Source: Kribbella sp. NBC_00382 (lineage in GTDB: Bacteria; Actinomycetota; Actinomycetes; Propionibacteriales; Kribbellaceae). Taken from it: a stretch of 64,000 bases of DNA. Location: assembly GCF_036067295.1 (NCBI RefSeq), contig NZ_CP107954.1, forward strand, positions 2,666,001 through 2,730,000. Direction: 5' to 3'. The number at the start of each line of letters is the position of its first letter. Within the stretch, counting starts at the first letter, position 1. Positions 31,960 through 40,891 of this stretch are shown one piece after another. The notes beneath the pieces are model-generated. The model was not told where the DNA came from. It did no database searches and worked only from the letters and a program-made list of their open reading frames with translations. Both the position numbers and the translations under genes were made by a program.

Positions 31960-32730
31960 TCAGCTCCGCAGCGTGAGGACTTCGGCGCCGTCGGCGGTGA
32001 TGGCGATCGTGTGCTCGCTGTGCGCCGTCCGGCAGCCGGTCGCGCTTCGCAGAGTCCAGCCGTCCTCATCGGTGACAAGCTCGGCCGTGTCCTCCATCAC
32101 CCAAGGCTCCAGCGCAAGCAGCAGTCCGGGCCGCAGCTTGTAGCCGCGACCAGCCCGCCCAGTGTTCGAGATGTGCGGATCCTGGTGCATCGTCGACCCG
32201 ATCCCATGACCGCCGAACTCCGTGTTGATCTGGTACCCGGCCGCGCTCAGCACCGTACCGATCGCATGCGAAATATCGCCGATCCGAGCGCCCGGACCGG
32301 CGACAGCGATCCCCGCGGCCAGCGCGCGTTCGGTCGCGTCGATCAGCGCGACGCTCTCCGCCGGCTTCGATTCGCCGACGATGAAGCTGACGGCCGAGTC
32401 CGCCGCCACCCCGCCCAGCAGGACGGCGAGGTCGAGGCTCAGCAGATCGCCGTCGGCCAGGGTGTAGTCGTGGGGCAGCCCATGGAGTACGCCGTCGTTG
32501 ACGGAGGTACAGATGTAGTGGCCGAACGGCCCGCGCCCGAAGGACGGCTCGTAGTCGACGTAGCAGGACTGTGCCCCGGCCTCGTCGATCATGGCCTTGG
32601 CCCACCGGTCGATGTCCAGGAGGTTCGTGCCGACCGTGCTCCGGCCCTTCAGCGTCTGCAGGATGTGGGCGACCAGCGCGCCGGTGTCCTTCGCTCGGGT
32701 CAGTTCGGTGGGGCTGAGGATCTCGATCAT
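31960..32730 (-). CDS. map: Methionine aminopeptidase, type I
   Basis: 256 residues. The five metal ligands are present: D in LLSLDLAVLLGG, D in GVAADSAVSF, H in FGGHGIGSTMH, E in LALEPWVM and E in AHSEHTIAI. It removes the initiator methionine from nascent proteins. It is away from the ribosomal-protein cluster and therefore probably an additional map. GGAGAAGGGCACC lies before the ATG. It is divergent from an XRE regulator across a 66-bp spacer holding three ACTAT repeats. Confidence 0.95.
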   Translation of the reverse strand: MIEILSPTELTRAKDTGALVAHILQTLKGRSTVGTNLLDIDRWAKAMIDEAGAQSCYVDYEPSFGRGPFGHYICTSVNDGVLHGLPHDYTLADGDLLSLDLAVLLGGVAADSAVSFIVGESKPAESVALIDATERALAAGIAVAGPGARIGDISHAIGTVLSAAGYQINTEFGGHGIGSTMHQDPHISNTGRAGRGYKLRPGLLLALEPWVMEDTAELVTDEDGWTLRSATGCRTAHSEHTIAITADGAEVLTLRS

Positions 32731-32757
32731 GTGGTGCCCTTCTCCTGCAAACCAATA

Positions 32758-32793
32758 ACTATACCGGCCATACTATCCCGGTACTATAATCGG
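32758..32793. promoter_or_regulatory. Three ACTAT direct repeats over the map/XRE promoters
   Basis: ACTATACCGG (32758-32767), ACTATCCCGG (32772-32781) and ACTATAATCGG (32783-32793). The third contains the consensus -10 TATAAT (32785-32790) of the XRE gene, six bases before its ATG; the first, on the minus strand, holds a TATAGT that can serve map. Repressor binding to these repeats would close both promoters. Confidence 0.6.
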
Positions 32794-32796
32794 CAC

Positions 32797-33090
32797 ATGG
32801 TCAGACTGCCGAACACTCCAGCAGAGGTCGAGCGCGGTCAGCGCCTCGGCGCCCTGTTGCGCCGGGCCAGGGGACAGCGTTCCATGCTCGAGACCGCGCT
32901 CGACGCCGGCGTCTCACCCGAGACCCTCCGCAAGATCGAGACCGGCCGGGTCGCCACCCCCGCCTTCCCGACCATCGCGGCGATCGCCGACGTCCTCGGC
33001 CTCTCCCTCGACGCGGTCTGGTCCGAGATCAACCCACCCGAGCCGGAGTCCGAACCAACCGGCCCCACCCGCGAACGGCTCGCCTCGTAG
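32797..33090 (+). CDS. XRE-family regulator, 97 aa
   Basis: 97 residues with a single helix-turn-helix (LGALLRRARGQRSMLETAL, VSPETLRKIETGR) and an acidic proline-rich tail. Transcription should start at the ATG itself: TATAAT ends 6 nt upstream and there is no ribosome site. It probably binds the three ACTAT repeats and controls itself and the divergent map gene. Its stop codon TAG is the start of the TAGATT box of the next gene. Confidence 0.88.
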   Translation: MVRLPNTPAEVERGQRLGALLRRARGQRSMLETALDAGVSPETLRKIETGRVATPAFPTIAAIADVLGLSLDAVWSEINPPEPESEPTGPTRERLAS

Positions 33091-33099
33091 ATTCTCCGG

Positions 33100-33648
33100 A
33101 TGACGACTGGGGACGCGACGACGCGGTTGGTGGTTCTCCGGGGGAACTCGGGGTCTGGCAAGAGCACGACGGCGAAGGCGCTGCGGCGGCGGGTCGGGAC
33201 CGGGGTGGCCTGGGTCGAGCAGGACTATCTGCGGCGAACGCTGTTGCGTGAGCACTGCCGGGCCGGAGCTCCGAACATCGGGTTGATCGACCTGACCGCG
33301 CGCTATGCGCTCGACAGTGGGTATCACGTGGTGTTGGAGGGCGGGCTTTACGAACCGCAGTACGGCGAGATGGTGCGGCGGCTCGTCGCGGATCATGCGG
33401 GCGTCACTGGCGTGTACTACTTCCAGCTCCCCTTCGACGAGACGGCTCGGCGGCATCTGAGCAAGCCGTTGGCGAGTGAGGTCATGGTGGAGAAGCTGCG
33501 CGAGTGGTACCAGCCGGCGGACCTTCTCGGCGTACCGGGCGAACAAACCATTGGCGCGGCCAGCACGGTGGAGGAGACAGTGGACCGGATCGTCGCCGAC
33601 CTCGACTGGCGCAGCGGTGGTGAAGTCGTCAGCCCGGTCGAAGACTAG
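33100..33648 (+). CDS. P-loop kinase
   Basis: 182 residues. The Walker A motif is VVLRGNSGSGKSTTAKAL near residue 11, with a later DQ/LVLEGGLY Walker-B-like strand (HVVLEGGLYEPQYGE). This is the small AAA-type kinase group that includes chloramphenicol phosphotransferase- and zeta-like proteins; substrate unknown. TAGATT (33088-33093) lies exactly 6 nt before the ATG, overlapping the stop of the XRE gene, so it is probably a leaderless internal promoter. Confidence 0.85.
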   Translation: MTTGDATTRLVVLRGNSGSGKSTTAKALRRRVGTGVAWVEQDYLRRTLLREHCRAGAPNIGLIDLTARYALDSGYHVVLEGGLYEPQYGEMVRRLVADHAGVTGVYYFQLPFDETARRHLSKPLASEVMVEKLREWYQPADLLGVPGEQTIGAASTVEETVDRIVADLDWRSGGEVVSPVED

Positions 33649-33658
33649 GAGCCCAGCC

Positions 33659-34138
33659 GTGGTGATGCTCGAGTTGGCAGTGCGGGACCTGGCCGACGCA
33701 GATCTAGCGGACTGCAGCTTCGCCGGTTCTCCGCTGCATCTCGAGCAGGTCGCCAAGGAACTCGAGCGCGCTCGGCGCGGAGAGGTCGACTACCTCGCCG
33801 TCTGCGCGAAGGCGGACCTGCCGATCGCGATTGGTGGAGTCGACTATGTACCCCACCCCGGCGCGGGCTCGCTGTGGCAGCTCGCCGTCCACCCTGCGTT
33901 GCAGTCCTGCGGGATCGGCACCCTTCTCGTCGCCGCTGCCGAGCAGCGGATCCGGGACCGAGGCCTCGACCGAGCCGAGCTCAGCGTCGAGGTGACCAAT
34001 CCGCGGGCCCGTGCGCTGTACGAGCGCCTCGGCTATGTCGCGTACGACGAGCAACTCGAGTCATGGGATCAGCAAGGCCCGGACGGTTCGATCACCCGGT
34101 ACGAAACGCTGTGCACCCAAATGCGAAAGCAACTTTAA
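33659..34138 (+). CDS. GNAT N-acetyltransferase
   Basis: 159 residues. GNAT core: LWQLAVHPALQSCGIGTLLVAAAEQR with the QxxGxG/A acetyl-CoA loop (here QSCGIGT), then ELSVEVTNPRARALYERLGY. Substrate unknown. GTG at 33659 has AGGAG 7 nt upstream; GTG 33662 and ATG 33665 follow at once. Only 10 bp separate it from the kinase gene, so the two are probably co-transcribed. Confidence 0.87.
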   Translation: MVMLELAVRDLADADLADCSFAGSPLHLEQVAKELERARRGEVDYLAVCAKADLPIAIGGVDYVPHPGAGSLWQLAVHPALQSCGIGTLLVAAAEQRIRDRGLDRAELSVEVTNPRARALYERLGYVAYDEQLESWDQQGPDGSITRYETLCTQMRKQL

Positions 34139-34177
34139 GCGCGGGGCCCGTGCGTACCGGAGAAGGCCCAGACCAGC

Positions 34178-35017
34178 TCACTGCAGGAAGCCCTTCAAAA
34201 CATCGGTGAACGCAGCGGGATCGTCCAGCCAGGGGAAGTGAGCCGCCGCCGGATGCTCGATGAAGGTCGCGGCGGCAAAGAGCGCAGCGAAGTCAGCGAC
34301 CGTCGCAGGCGGCGCACCGAGATCCAGTGACCCCGCCGTCAACAGCACGGGCGCGGGGAAGGTCGCGAGGGCTGCCCGAGTGGAGTGCGGCGTGTAGGCC
34401 CCCTCGGAGCCGTATACCCCCGCCGCCTGATCGTTGCGCTGGGCATCCTCAGCGGCCTGATGCGCCTGCGCAGCCGCATCCCAACGCCCGTAGGAAAACG
34501 GCGTCAGCGCCGCCCAGTTCTCCGGCGCGTGATCGCCCGCCGCGATCGCCTCCAACGCCCCGTACGCCGCTGCGAACCACGGCTCCCCGTCCCGCAGCCG
34601 AGCCTGCGAAAGCCGCGTCTCACTGCTGATCCTGAGTCCAACCGCGTACACACTGGGCGCGATCAGAACGAGCTTGCTGACCCGCGACGGATAGCGAGTC
34701 GCGTACAGAACGGCCAAGTTGGCCCCCGCCGAGTGCCCCAGCAGATCGAGCTGCTCCAGCCCAAGCTGCTCACGCAACGCCTCGACGTCCTCCACCTGCC
34801 GATCACACCGGTACGACGCCGAATCCACCGGTACTTCGGAAGCCCCCGTCCCCCGAAGATCCAGCTTCACCAACTCCCGGTACTCCCCAAGCCCACCCAG
34901 CTCACCGAGGTACTCCGACGCCTGCATAGGCCCACCAGGCAAGCACACAACCGGCGCCCCACCCCCGACCACGTGGTAGGCCAACTTGGTCCCGTCAGGC
35001 GCAGCAAAAGTAGGCAT
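34178..35017 (-). CDS. Alpha/beta hydrolase (proline iminopeptidase-like)
   Basis: 279 residues. The HGGP-type oxyanion segment is CLPGGPMQASEYLG (residues 25-38), the nucleophile elbow LLGHSAGANLAVLYA (Ser 96), the acid AGSLDLGAPP and the base EHPAAAHFPW. Fold and spacing match prolyl-aminopeptidase/haloperoxidase-like hydrolases; substrate unknown. A longer open frame exists to 35707 but overlaps the aac(3)-like gene and lacks family sequence, so ATG 35017, after GGGGGG, is taken. Confidence 0.85.
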   Translation of the reverse strand: MPTFAAPDGTKLAYHVVGGGAPVVCLPGGPMQASEYLGELGGLGEYRELVKLDLRGTGASEVPVDSASYRCDRQVEDVEALREQLGLEQLDLLGHSAGANLAVLYATRYPSRVSKLVLIAPSVYAVGLRISSETRLSQARLRDGEPWFAAAYGALEAIAAGDHAPENWAALTPFSYGRWDAAAQAHQAAEDAQRNDQAAGVYGSEGAYTPHSTRAALATFPAPVLLTAGSLDLGAPPATVADFAALFAAATFIEHPAAAHFPWLDDPAAFTDVLKGFLQ

Positions 35018-35072
35018 CCCCCCGACCCTGTCAGCACCCCCTCCAGCGAGCAACCGGATTACCTCGATGACC

Positions 35073-35891
35073 TCAGAACCGCTCCACGAGGTACCCAACC
35101 ACAGCGTCGACGGCCGGCCGAGCGGCAAACAGATGCACCTCAGCACGCCCAACCGTCGAACGAGCCCCCGCACCTGCCCGCAACGCCTGCGTAGCCAAAT
35201 GCCCAACCGGATTCTCCTCGGAGTACGGCAGAACACCGTAGAACGTATCGATCGTGTTGTACTCACGCCAACCCGCTCGTGTCGGCATCCGATAAGTGCG
35301 CCAACGTTTGCCGGCCACGTCAGCGACGGCTTCAGCGTGATGGCAAAGCGTGAGCTTCTCCAGCGGCGCTCCGAGCAACAGCACCTGGCCGTTGGCAGCC
35401 ACGAGCTGCCCGAGCGGCCCAGCCTTGCCCCACGGATCCTCTTCATCCGTTGCGGCGAGCAGGTCGGGCGCCTGGGGTCCGATGGCGGCGAAGCTGACCT
35501 CAGGGTGCGTACTACGAAGCGCCCCCGGCCACGTCCTGAGTCTCTCCGCGAAGCGCCCGAAGTCTCGGCGCGCTGATGACGTCTCCGGGTCGAACGCCGG
35601 CATCTCGCCGTACGCCGTCTGCCAGCGCTCCGGCCAAAGATCAACGTGATAAGGGCTGTCATCCCAACCACAGAAGGCCAACAGCGTTCCATCGGTACCG
35701 ACCGCATCGCGTAGTGCGTGGACGACGGTGTCGATTCCGCCGACCACCCAGCCGAAGGCCGACAACCGGACGTGCACCATCAACGTCCCGCCTTCGACCA
35801 CGCCGGCTTCACGCAAGCCCTGTGCGATCGCGCTCCGCGTGATCGGCGAGAAATTTGCATCTTGCAACAACTTTGCGGTGGGGAAGGACAT
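35073..35891 (-). CDS. Aminoglycoside N(3)-acetyltransferase family protein
   Basis: 272 residues of the antibiotic N-acetyltransferase (AAC(3)/YokD) family: [16 protein letters not shown] near residue 38, [16 protein letters not shown] with the conserved HP, then [22 protein letters not shown] with the catalytic His region. Members acetylate the 3-amino group of deoxystreptamine antibiotics using acetyl-CoA. Full length is kept, so it may confer aminoglycoside tolerance, but chromosomal homologues often have other substrates. Confidence 0.87.
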   Translation of the reverse strand: MSFPTAKLLQDANFSPITRSAIAQGLREAGVVEGGTLMVHVRLSAFGWVVGGIDTVVHALRDAVGTDGTLLAFCGWDDSPYHVDLWPERWQTAYGEMPAFDPETSSARRDFGRFAERLRTWPGALRSTHPEVSFAAIGPQAPDLLAATDEEDPWGKAGPLGQLVAANGQVLLLGAPLEKLTLCHHAEAVADVAGKRWRTYRMPTRAGWREYNTIDTFYGVLPYSEENPVGHLATQALRAGAGARSTVGRAEVHLFAARPAVDAVVGYLVERF

Positions 35892-35997
35892 GTTGGGTAT
35901 CTCATCACCTATCCGCGAGGTGGGTGGTGACGAACTGGGGATGTCAACGTTCTGCGGCGTCAGCCGGAAGCGTCATCCAGTGAAAGAGGGCTTTGCC

Positions 35998-36666
35998 ATG
36001 TCCAGGAATCTCGTTCGCGTCGGGCTCGCCGCCTCCGCGCTGTCTCTGATCTTCGTCGCCACCGCTTGTGGCAGCGGCGACGACAAGGCGAGCAGCACCC
36101 CGTCGACCAGCAGCTCGGCGTCGGCCTCGACGTCAGATACCCCGTCAGCGATGCCGTCCGTCGACAACGCCGCCGGTCTCGTCGGCCCGGGCTGTGCCGA
36201 CTACGCCAAGGCGAACCCGACCGGCGCCGGTTCCGTCGACGGTATGGCCGCCGCCCCGGTCGCGACCGCTGCTTCGGGCAACCCGCTGCTCAAGACGCTC
36301 GTCGCGTCGGTGTCGGGCAAGCTCAACCCGAAGGTCGACCTGGTCTCCACCCTCAACGGCGGCGAGTTCACCGTCTTCGCACCCGTCGACTCCGCCTTCG
36401 CGAAGATCCCGGCTGCCACGATCAACACGCTGAAGACCAACTCCGCGCTGCTGACCAAGATCCTGACCTACCACGTGGTCGCCGGTCAGCTCGACCCCGC
36501 CGCGGTCGTCGGCAAGCAGACCACCGTCGAGAAGGGCGCCCTGACCGTCACCGGCTCGGGCAACAACCTGATGGTCAACAATGCCAAGGTCATCTGCGGC
36601 GGCGTCAAGACCGCCAACGCGACTGTGTACCTGATCGACACCGTCCTGATGCCCCCGGCCAGCTGA
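35998..36666 (+). CDS. Fasciclin-domain lipoprotein (MPT70-like)
   Basis: 222 residues. A lipoprotein signal with lipobox VATAC (Cys 22) is followed by a Ser/Thr-rich linker (about 27-55) and one fasciclin domain (residues 95-222, with [15 protein letters not shown] and [17 protein letters not shown]). Mycobacterial MPT70/MPT83 have the same layout. It should be surface-anchored and adhesive. GAAAGAGGG lies before the ATG at 35998. Monocistronic or followed by the 56-codon ORF. Confidence 0.92.
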   Translation: MSRNLVRVGLAASALSLIFVATACGSGDDKASSTPSTSSSASASTSDTPSAMPSVDNAAGLVGPGCADYAKANPTGAGSVDGMAAAPVATAASGNPLLKTLVASVSGKLNPKVDLVSTLNGGEFTVFAPVDSAFAKIPAATINTLKTNSALLTKILTYHVVAGQLDPAAVVGKQTTVEKGALTVTGSGNNLMVNNAKVICGGVKTANATVYLIDTVLMPPAS

Positions 36667-36669
36667 CCC

Positions 36670-36840
36670 ATGCACGTCCTGCCGAACGAGGACCATTCGG
36701 CGCTCAAGAACCACCTGACCTACGAATGCCGCCACCCGCCCCAGCAGGACTGCCAGACCTGCGCGCTCACCCCACCGCCCGCACTCAAGGTCCGAGTGCT
36801 GGCAGCGATCGGCCAGGTCCGGCAACTCCAGGCGTCCTAG
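36670..36840 (+). CDS. Small cysteine protein, 56 aa
   Basis: A 56-codon ORF starting 3 bases after the fasciclin stop. It contains three cysteines ([17 protein letters not shown], residues 18-33) suggestive of a small metal site and a helical end ([15 protein letters not shown]). Codon bias is like that of real genes here, but no ribosome site or homologue is evident. It could be co-translated with the fasciclin gene. Moderate to low confidence. Confidence 0.4.
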   Translation: MHVLPNEDHSALKNHLTYECRHPPQQDCQTCALTPPPALKVRVLAAIGQVRQLQAS

Positions 36841-37042
36841 CCACCGGCAACCAATACCCGCAGCGTTGAAGCGGAGCACCGAGGCGACGAATCCAAGGAA
36901 GCCCCGGCGCTCCGCGTATTTCCCACGATGCCCCCATCCACCCCACAACGCAAAACGCCCGCCGGGTGAGTCGCCACCTATCTGCTGTCCGGGGTGGAAC
37001 ATCTCAGGGGGTGACCGGGTTGGTGGGAGAGTGGGGGTAGGT

Positions 37043-38071
37043 ATGGGTGACGAGACGGGAGCAAAGGTGAGTATTCGGGTCGGGTACAAGGCGTCTGCCG
37101 AGCAGTTCGGGCCGCGGGACCTGGTGGAGTACGCGGTGCGGGCGGAGGAGCTCGGGCTCGACAGCGTGACGGTGTCGGACCACTTCCTGCCCTGGCGGCA
37201 CGAAGGCGGCCACGCTCCGTTCGCGCTCTCCTGGATGGCGGCTGTCGGCGAGCGGACCAATCGGGTGCTGATCGGGACCTCGGTACTCACGCCGACCTTC
37301 CGGTACAACCCGGCCGTGATCGCGCAGGCGTTCGCCACGATGGGCCTGCTCTACCCGGGCCGGATCATGCTCGGCGTCGGTACCGGCGAGGCTCTGAATG
37401 AGATCGCTGTCTCAGGTCGTGAATGGCCGGAGTTCAAGGAGCGGTTCGCGCGGCTGCGGGAGGCGGTCGAGCTGATCCGCAACCTGTGGACGCAGGATGA
37501 GGGCGTCAGCTCCGACGGACCGTTCTACAAGCTCGTCGACGCCTCGATCTACGACCGCCCGGAGACCCCGGTCAAGGTGTACGTCGCGGCCGGCGGCCCC
37601 GTCGTCGCCCGCTACGCCGGTCGTACCGCCGACGGTTTCATCGCCACCTCGGGCAAGGGCATGGACCTCTACACCGAGAAGCTCATCCCGGCCGTCAAGG
37701 AGGGCGCGGAGAAGGGCGAGCGGTCCTTTGACGACGTGGACCGGATGCTCGAGGTGAAGATCTCGTACGACCGCGACCCCGCGCTCGCGCTGGAGAACAC
37801 CCGGTTCTGGGCGCCGCTGTCGCTGACCCCGGAGCAGAAGCACAGCGTCCAGAGCGCGACCGAGATGGAGCGCCTCGCCGACGAGCTGCCGATCGAGCAG
37901 GTCGCCCAGCGCTGGATCGTTGCCTCCGACCCCGAAGAGGTCGTCCGGCAACTGCAGCCGTACCTCGACGCCGGCTTCAACCACCTGGTGATGCACGGCC
38001 CCGGCCACGACCAGGAGCGGTTCCTCACCCAGTTCACGTCGGACGTCCTGCCGCTGCTGCGCAAGCTCTAG
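37043..38071 (+). CDS. fgd: F420-dependent glucose-6-phosphate dehydrogenase
   Basis: 342 residues, luciferase-like F420 enzyme oxidising glucose-6-phosphate to 6-phosphogluconolactone and supplying F420H2. The sequence follows mycobacterial Fgd1 closely (from memory): [65 protein letters not shown] and [20 protein letters not shown] at 37043 adds about 10 residues to the mycobacterial N-terminus; GTG at VSIRVGYK is an alternative. It would reduce the F420 used by enzymes such as the PPOX protein at 3569. Confidence 0.95.
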   Translation: MGDETGAKVSIRVGYKASAEQFGPRDLVEYAVRAEELGLDSVTVSDHFLPWRHEGGHAPFALSWMAAVGERTNRVLIGTSVLTPTFRYNPAVIAQAFATMGLLYPGRIMLGVGTGEALNEIAVSGREWPEFKERFARLREAVELIRNLWTQDEGVSSDGPFYKLVDASIYDRPETPVKVYVAAGGPVVARYAGRTADGFIATSGKGMDLYTEKLIPAVKEGAEKGERSFDDVDRMLEVKISYDRDPALALENTRFWAPLSLTPEQKHSVQSATEMERLADELPIEQVAQRWIVASDPEEVVRQLQPYLDAGFNHLVMHGPGHDQERFLTQFTSDVLPLLRKL

Positions 38072-38077
38072 CAAACG

Positions 38078-38902
38078 ATGGAACGCTGGGCGGATACGCC
38101 GTACCGGGTCGGGATCTCCGGCTGGCGCTATCCGCCCTGGCGCAAAGTCTTCTACCCCGAGGGTCTGCCGCAACGCGCCGAGCTGGAGTACGCCTCCCGC
38201 CGCCTGAACTCGATCGAGCTGAACGGCTCCTTCTACTCGCTGCAGCGGCCCACGTCGTACCAGCGCTGGTACGACGAAACGCCGCCCGGGTTCGTCTTCT
38301 CGGTCAAGGGTCCGCGCTTCGTCACGCATCTGAAGAAGCTGGCCGACGTGGAGGCGCCGCTGGCCAACTTCTTTGCCTCCGGCATCCTCGCGTTGGGTGA
38401 GAAGCTCGGTCCGGTGCTGTGGCAACTACCGCCGACGCTCGGCTACGAACGTGACCGGCTGGCAGCGTTCTTCGAGTTGTTGCCCAGGTCAACGAGCGAT
38501 GCTTTGAAGGTTGCCAAAGGCCACGATGACCGGATGGAAGGACGGAGCCTGCTGACCAGCTCGGTCGATCAGCCGCTCCGGCACGCCTTGGAGATCCGGC
38601 ATCCGTCGTACGAGAACGAAGAGTTCCTTGAGCTCCTGCGCGAGCACGACATCGCCGTGGTCTGTGCGGACAGCGCAGGCAAGTGGCCGATGCTGGATTC
38701 CACCACCGCTGACTTCGGGTACGTCCGGTTGCATGGCGCCGAGGAGCTCTATGTGAGTGGCTATGACGATAAAGCGCTCGACGCCTGGGCCGCGAAGATC
38801 CAAGCTTGGCAGCGAGACGTCTACGTCTACTTCGACAACGACGTGAAGGTGCGGGCGCCGTTCGATGCCGAGGCGCTGGCCGGACGATTGGGGATCGGTT
38901 GA
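38078..38902 (+). CDS. DUF72 family protein
   Basis: 274 residues, TIM-barrel DUF72 (YecE-like): YRVGISGWRYPPWRKVFYPEGLP at the N-terminus in two pieces, RRLNSIELNGSFYSLQRP, then FVFSVKGPRFVTHLKKL and LWQLPPTLGYERDRL. The family has no settled function. It starts 6 bp after the fgd stop without its own obvious promoter, so it is co-transcribed with fgd. Its stop overlaps the next start as TTGA. Confidence 0.92.
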   Translation: MERWADTPYRVGISGWRYPPWRKVFYPEGLPQRAELEYASRRLNSIELNGSFYSLQRPTSYQRWYDETPPGFVFSVKGPRFVTHLKKLADVEAPLANFFASGILALGEKLGPVLWQLPPTLGYERDRLAAFFELLPRSTSDALKVAKGHDDRMEGRSLLTSSVDQPLRHALEIRHPSYENEEFLELLREHDIAVVCADSAGKWPMLDSTTADFGYVRLHGAEELYVSGYDDKALDAWAAKIQAWQRDVYVYFDNDVKVRAPFDAEALAGRLGIG

Positions 38903-39462
38903 CGGTCGAGATAGTGCGTGACGACGATCCGCGCTGCGTGGAGCTGGAGGCGGCGGGGTACCGGATCGTCGGCGAGTCCTGGGCGGCTCGCCTGCGCGAT
39001 CCCGATCCTGCGGCGCTCAAGCAGGCCGTACTCCGAGCCGCCGGCCTGACCGTCCGTGAGTTGGACCGCTCATCCGCTGCGGCCTGGCATGAGCTCGAGA
39101 CCGCGAACGAGAAGGACTACCCGTACACGCCTGCCACCCGCCGCGTGGTCCAGCCGGTCGACGAGCTGGCTGAGCTGTGGACGACCGGGCGGGTCTTCGG
39201 GGCCTTCGACGGCGAGCGGCTGGTCGGGGCGACGTACATCAGCCTCCAGGGCGAGACCGGATTCACCTCCGTGCTCGACGGGTACCGCGGACGAGGGGTC
39301 GGGCAGGCCGTGAAGGCGGCGTCGATTCTCGCGCTGTACGCGGACGGAGTACGGGTGTTCGGTACTGGCGGTGCGGCGCTCAATGACGCCAGCCTCGGCG
39401 CCAATCTTGCTCTTGGTTATGTCATCGAGGAGCGCTGGCGGAGTTACGCGCCACGCGACTAG
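38899..39462 (+). CDS. GNAT-fold acetyltransferase
   Basis: 187 residues. TTG at 38899 overlaps the DUF72 stop (TTGA) with GGGGAT upstream; GTG at 38914 is an alternative. The C-terminal half is a GNAT domain (FTSVLDGYRGRGVGQAVKAASI with the R-x-x-G-x-G/A loop, ALNDASLGANLALGYVIEERW). The substrate is unknown. It is third in the fgd operon. The stop shares two bases with that of the convergent membrane-protein gene. Confidence 0.8.
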   Translation: MTVEIVRDDDPRCVELEAAGYRIVGESWAARLRDPDPAALKQAVLRAAGLTVRELDRSSAAAWHELETANEKDYPYTPATRRVVQPVDELAELWTTGRVFGAFDGERLVGATYISLQGETGFTSVLDGYRGRGVGQAVKAASILALYADGVRVFGTGGAALNDASLGANLALGYVIEERWRSYAPRD

Positions 39463-39836
39463 GTGGGGACGCCCTTGGGCCACCACGGCGGGACGTTCGC
39501 CGGGCAGATACCGGGCAACGTCGCCGGCGTACCGGCCCAGGAGAACAGTGCGAGGTCGGCGATAGCGATGGCAATCAAGGCGGCGAGCAACGGCATCGTC
39601 CACCTGCCACCCTTGCCGCGCCGCATAAAACGGAACACCAGGTTGAACAGCCCGATGTTGACCACAAGCGACACCGGCACCCCGACGAAGAACAGCGTCG
39701 GCCCATTACCAACCGGCCCGGTCAAATCAACATGGCAGACGTCCCAGGCCCGCCGGGTCATCACCAGCAACCCGAACGCAGCCGCCCCGCCGATCATCAC
39801 CGACAGAAACGTCTCACTCTTACTGCTCTTCGCCAC
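39459..39836 (-). CDS. Hypothetical membrane protein, 125 aa
   Basis: 125 residues with three TM segments (FLSVMIGGAAAFGLLVM, TLFFVGVPVSLVVNIGLFNLVF and PLLAALIAIAIADLALF) and a short Pro/Trp-rich C-terminus (CPANVPPWWPKGVPT). GTG at 39836 is chosen because TAGGGT lies 7 nt upstream; the frame is open further but without signal. Unknown function. Ends overlap the GNAT gene tail to tail. Confidence 0.65.
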   Translation of the reverse strand: MAKSSKSETFLSVMIGGAAAFGLLVMTRRAWDVCHVDLTGPVGNGPTLFFVGVPVSLVVNIGLFNLVFRFMRRGKGGRWTMPLLAALIAIAIADLALFSWAGTPATLPGICPANVPPWWPKGVPT

Positions 39837-39913
39837 AACCGTCACCCTAAGCCGTCCCCAGGCACACGTCTCCAGAAGAGCCAGACCGGGGTGTCGCGGC
39901 ATACTCTCCCGTC

Positions 39914-40300
39914 ATGGCGACCCGTATGCCGCAGTCTTACGCGCGAGGCGAGCTCGTCATCGTGCTCGACGCGGCTGACCTCGAGCGATCGGCGGACTTC
40001 TGGAGTCAGGTGCTCGGGTACCGGCGAGCAGGCTCGTCAGGGAAGTACCTGAGCCTGATCCCGGCCGATGGGGTCGGCTGTGAGCTGCTCGTGCAGCGGG
40101 TCGACGACGTCAAGCGCGAGAAGAACCGCCTGCACCTCGATCTGCGCACCGCCGATCTCGAGGCGGAGGTTGCCCGGGTGGTTGCGCTCGGGGCAACTGT
40201 CTTGAGTGCGGAGCCGATCGTCGAGGACGGGTGGCGGTGGCAGGTGCTCGCCGATCCCGACGGGAACGAGTTCTGTGTGTTGCAGCTGCCTACGTCGTGA
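39914..40300 (+). CDS. VOC (glyoxalase-like) protein
   Basis: 128 residues, one VOC domain: LVIVLDAADLERSADFWSQVLGY at the N-terminus in two parts, KNRLHLDLRTADLE and a terminal VLADPDGNEFCVLQLP. It resembles each half of the 243-residue protein at 16785. TACTCT (39902-39907) is exactly 6 nt before the ATG, with no ribosome site: leaderless. It overlaps the convergent GNAT gene by 11 bases. Confidence 0.87.
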   Translation: MATRMPQSYARGELVIVLDAADLERSADFWSQVLGYRRAGSSGKYLSLIPADGVGCELLVQRVDDVKREKNRLHLDLRTADLEAEVARVVALGATVLSAEPIVEDGWRWQVLADPDGNEFCVLQLPTS

Positions 40301-40829
40301 TGGTTACTGGGCGGTTGGGGGGTTTTAGGGGGTCGGCGGCTAGGCGGGCGTGGCGTTCTACGTCGAAGCGGGTGCCGTCGTAGGCGAGGCGTTGGCGTTC
40401 CAGGCCTTCGAGGAGGAAGCCTGCGCTGGCGGCTACTCCGCAGGAAGCCGGGTTGTTGGTGCGGTGGCCCAGTTCGAGGCGGAAGAGGCCGGCGTCGTGG
40501 TGGGCCCAGTCGACGAGGGCTCGGAGGGAGTCCCGGGCGATGCCTTGGCCGCGGACCTCGGCGATGGTCCAGTACCACGTCCAGCCGACCTGGTGCCGGT
40601 CGATGTTGGTCACTGCCACGCAGCCGACGGGGTGGTCGTCGGCATCCGCAACGGCGTACACGTGCCCGTTGTCGAGGTCCGCCACCCGGCCGATCCAGTC
40701 GACCGCGCTCGCGGTGTCGCGGATGCCGCCCTGGTTGGCCATGTCCGGCTCTCGATGGGCGTCGGTCAACCGCAACGCATCAGCTACCCGCCACCGCCGC
40801 AGATCCAGCTTCGACACGTCATAGCCCAT
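40290..40829 (-). CDS. GNAT N-acetyltransferase, RimJ-like
   Basis: 179 residues. RimJ/RimL-type GNAT: WTWYWTIAEVRGQGIARDSLRALVDW with the acetyl-CoA loop, LFRLELGHRTNNPASCGVAASAGF, LEGLERQRLAYDGTRFDVERHAR. The group acetylates protein N-termini or small molecules. TAGCCT (40836-40841 on +, read on minus) is exactly 6 nt before the ATG, so leaderless. Confidence 0.87.
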   Translation of the reverse strand: MGYDVSKLDLRRWRVADALRLTDAHREPDMANQGGIRDTASAVDWIGRVADLDNGHVYAVADADDHPVGCVAVTNIDRHQVGWTWYWTIAEVRGQGIARDSLRALVDWAHHDAGLFRLELGHRTNNPASCGVAASAGFLLEGLERQRLAYDGTRFDVERHARLAADPLKPPNRPVTITT

Positions 40830-40891
40830 CTTTCGAGGCTACCGCCGCCTTCGACCCCGCAAACGCCCGTACGGCGCGTACTCACAACCCT

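Noticed and set aside
34178-35707. 509-codon version of the alpha/beta hydrolase
   Set aside because: The N-terminal 230 codons lie antisense-in-frame with the aac(3)-like gene and have no family sequence; the domain starts at 35017.
36145-37338. 397-codon minus-strand open frame
   Set aside because: Covers the reverse of the fasciclin and fgd genes, both clearly coding on the + strand.
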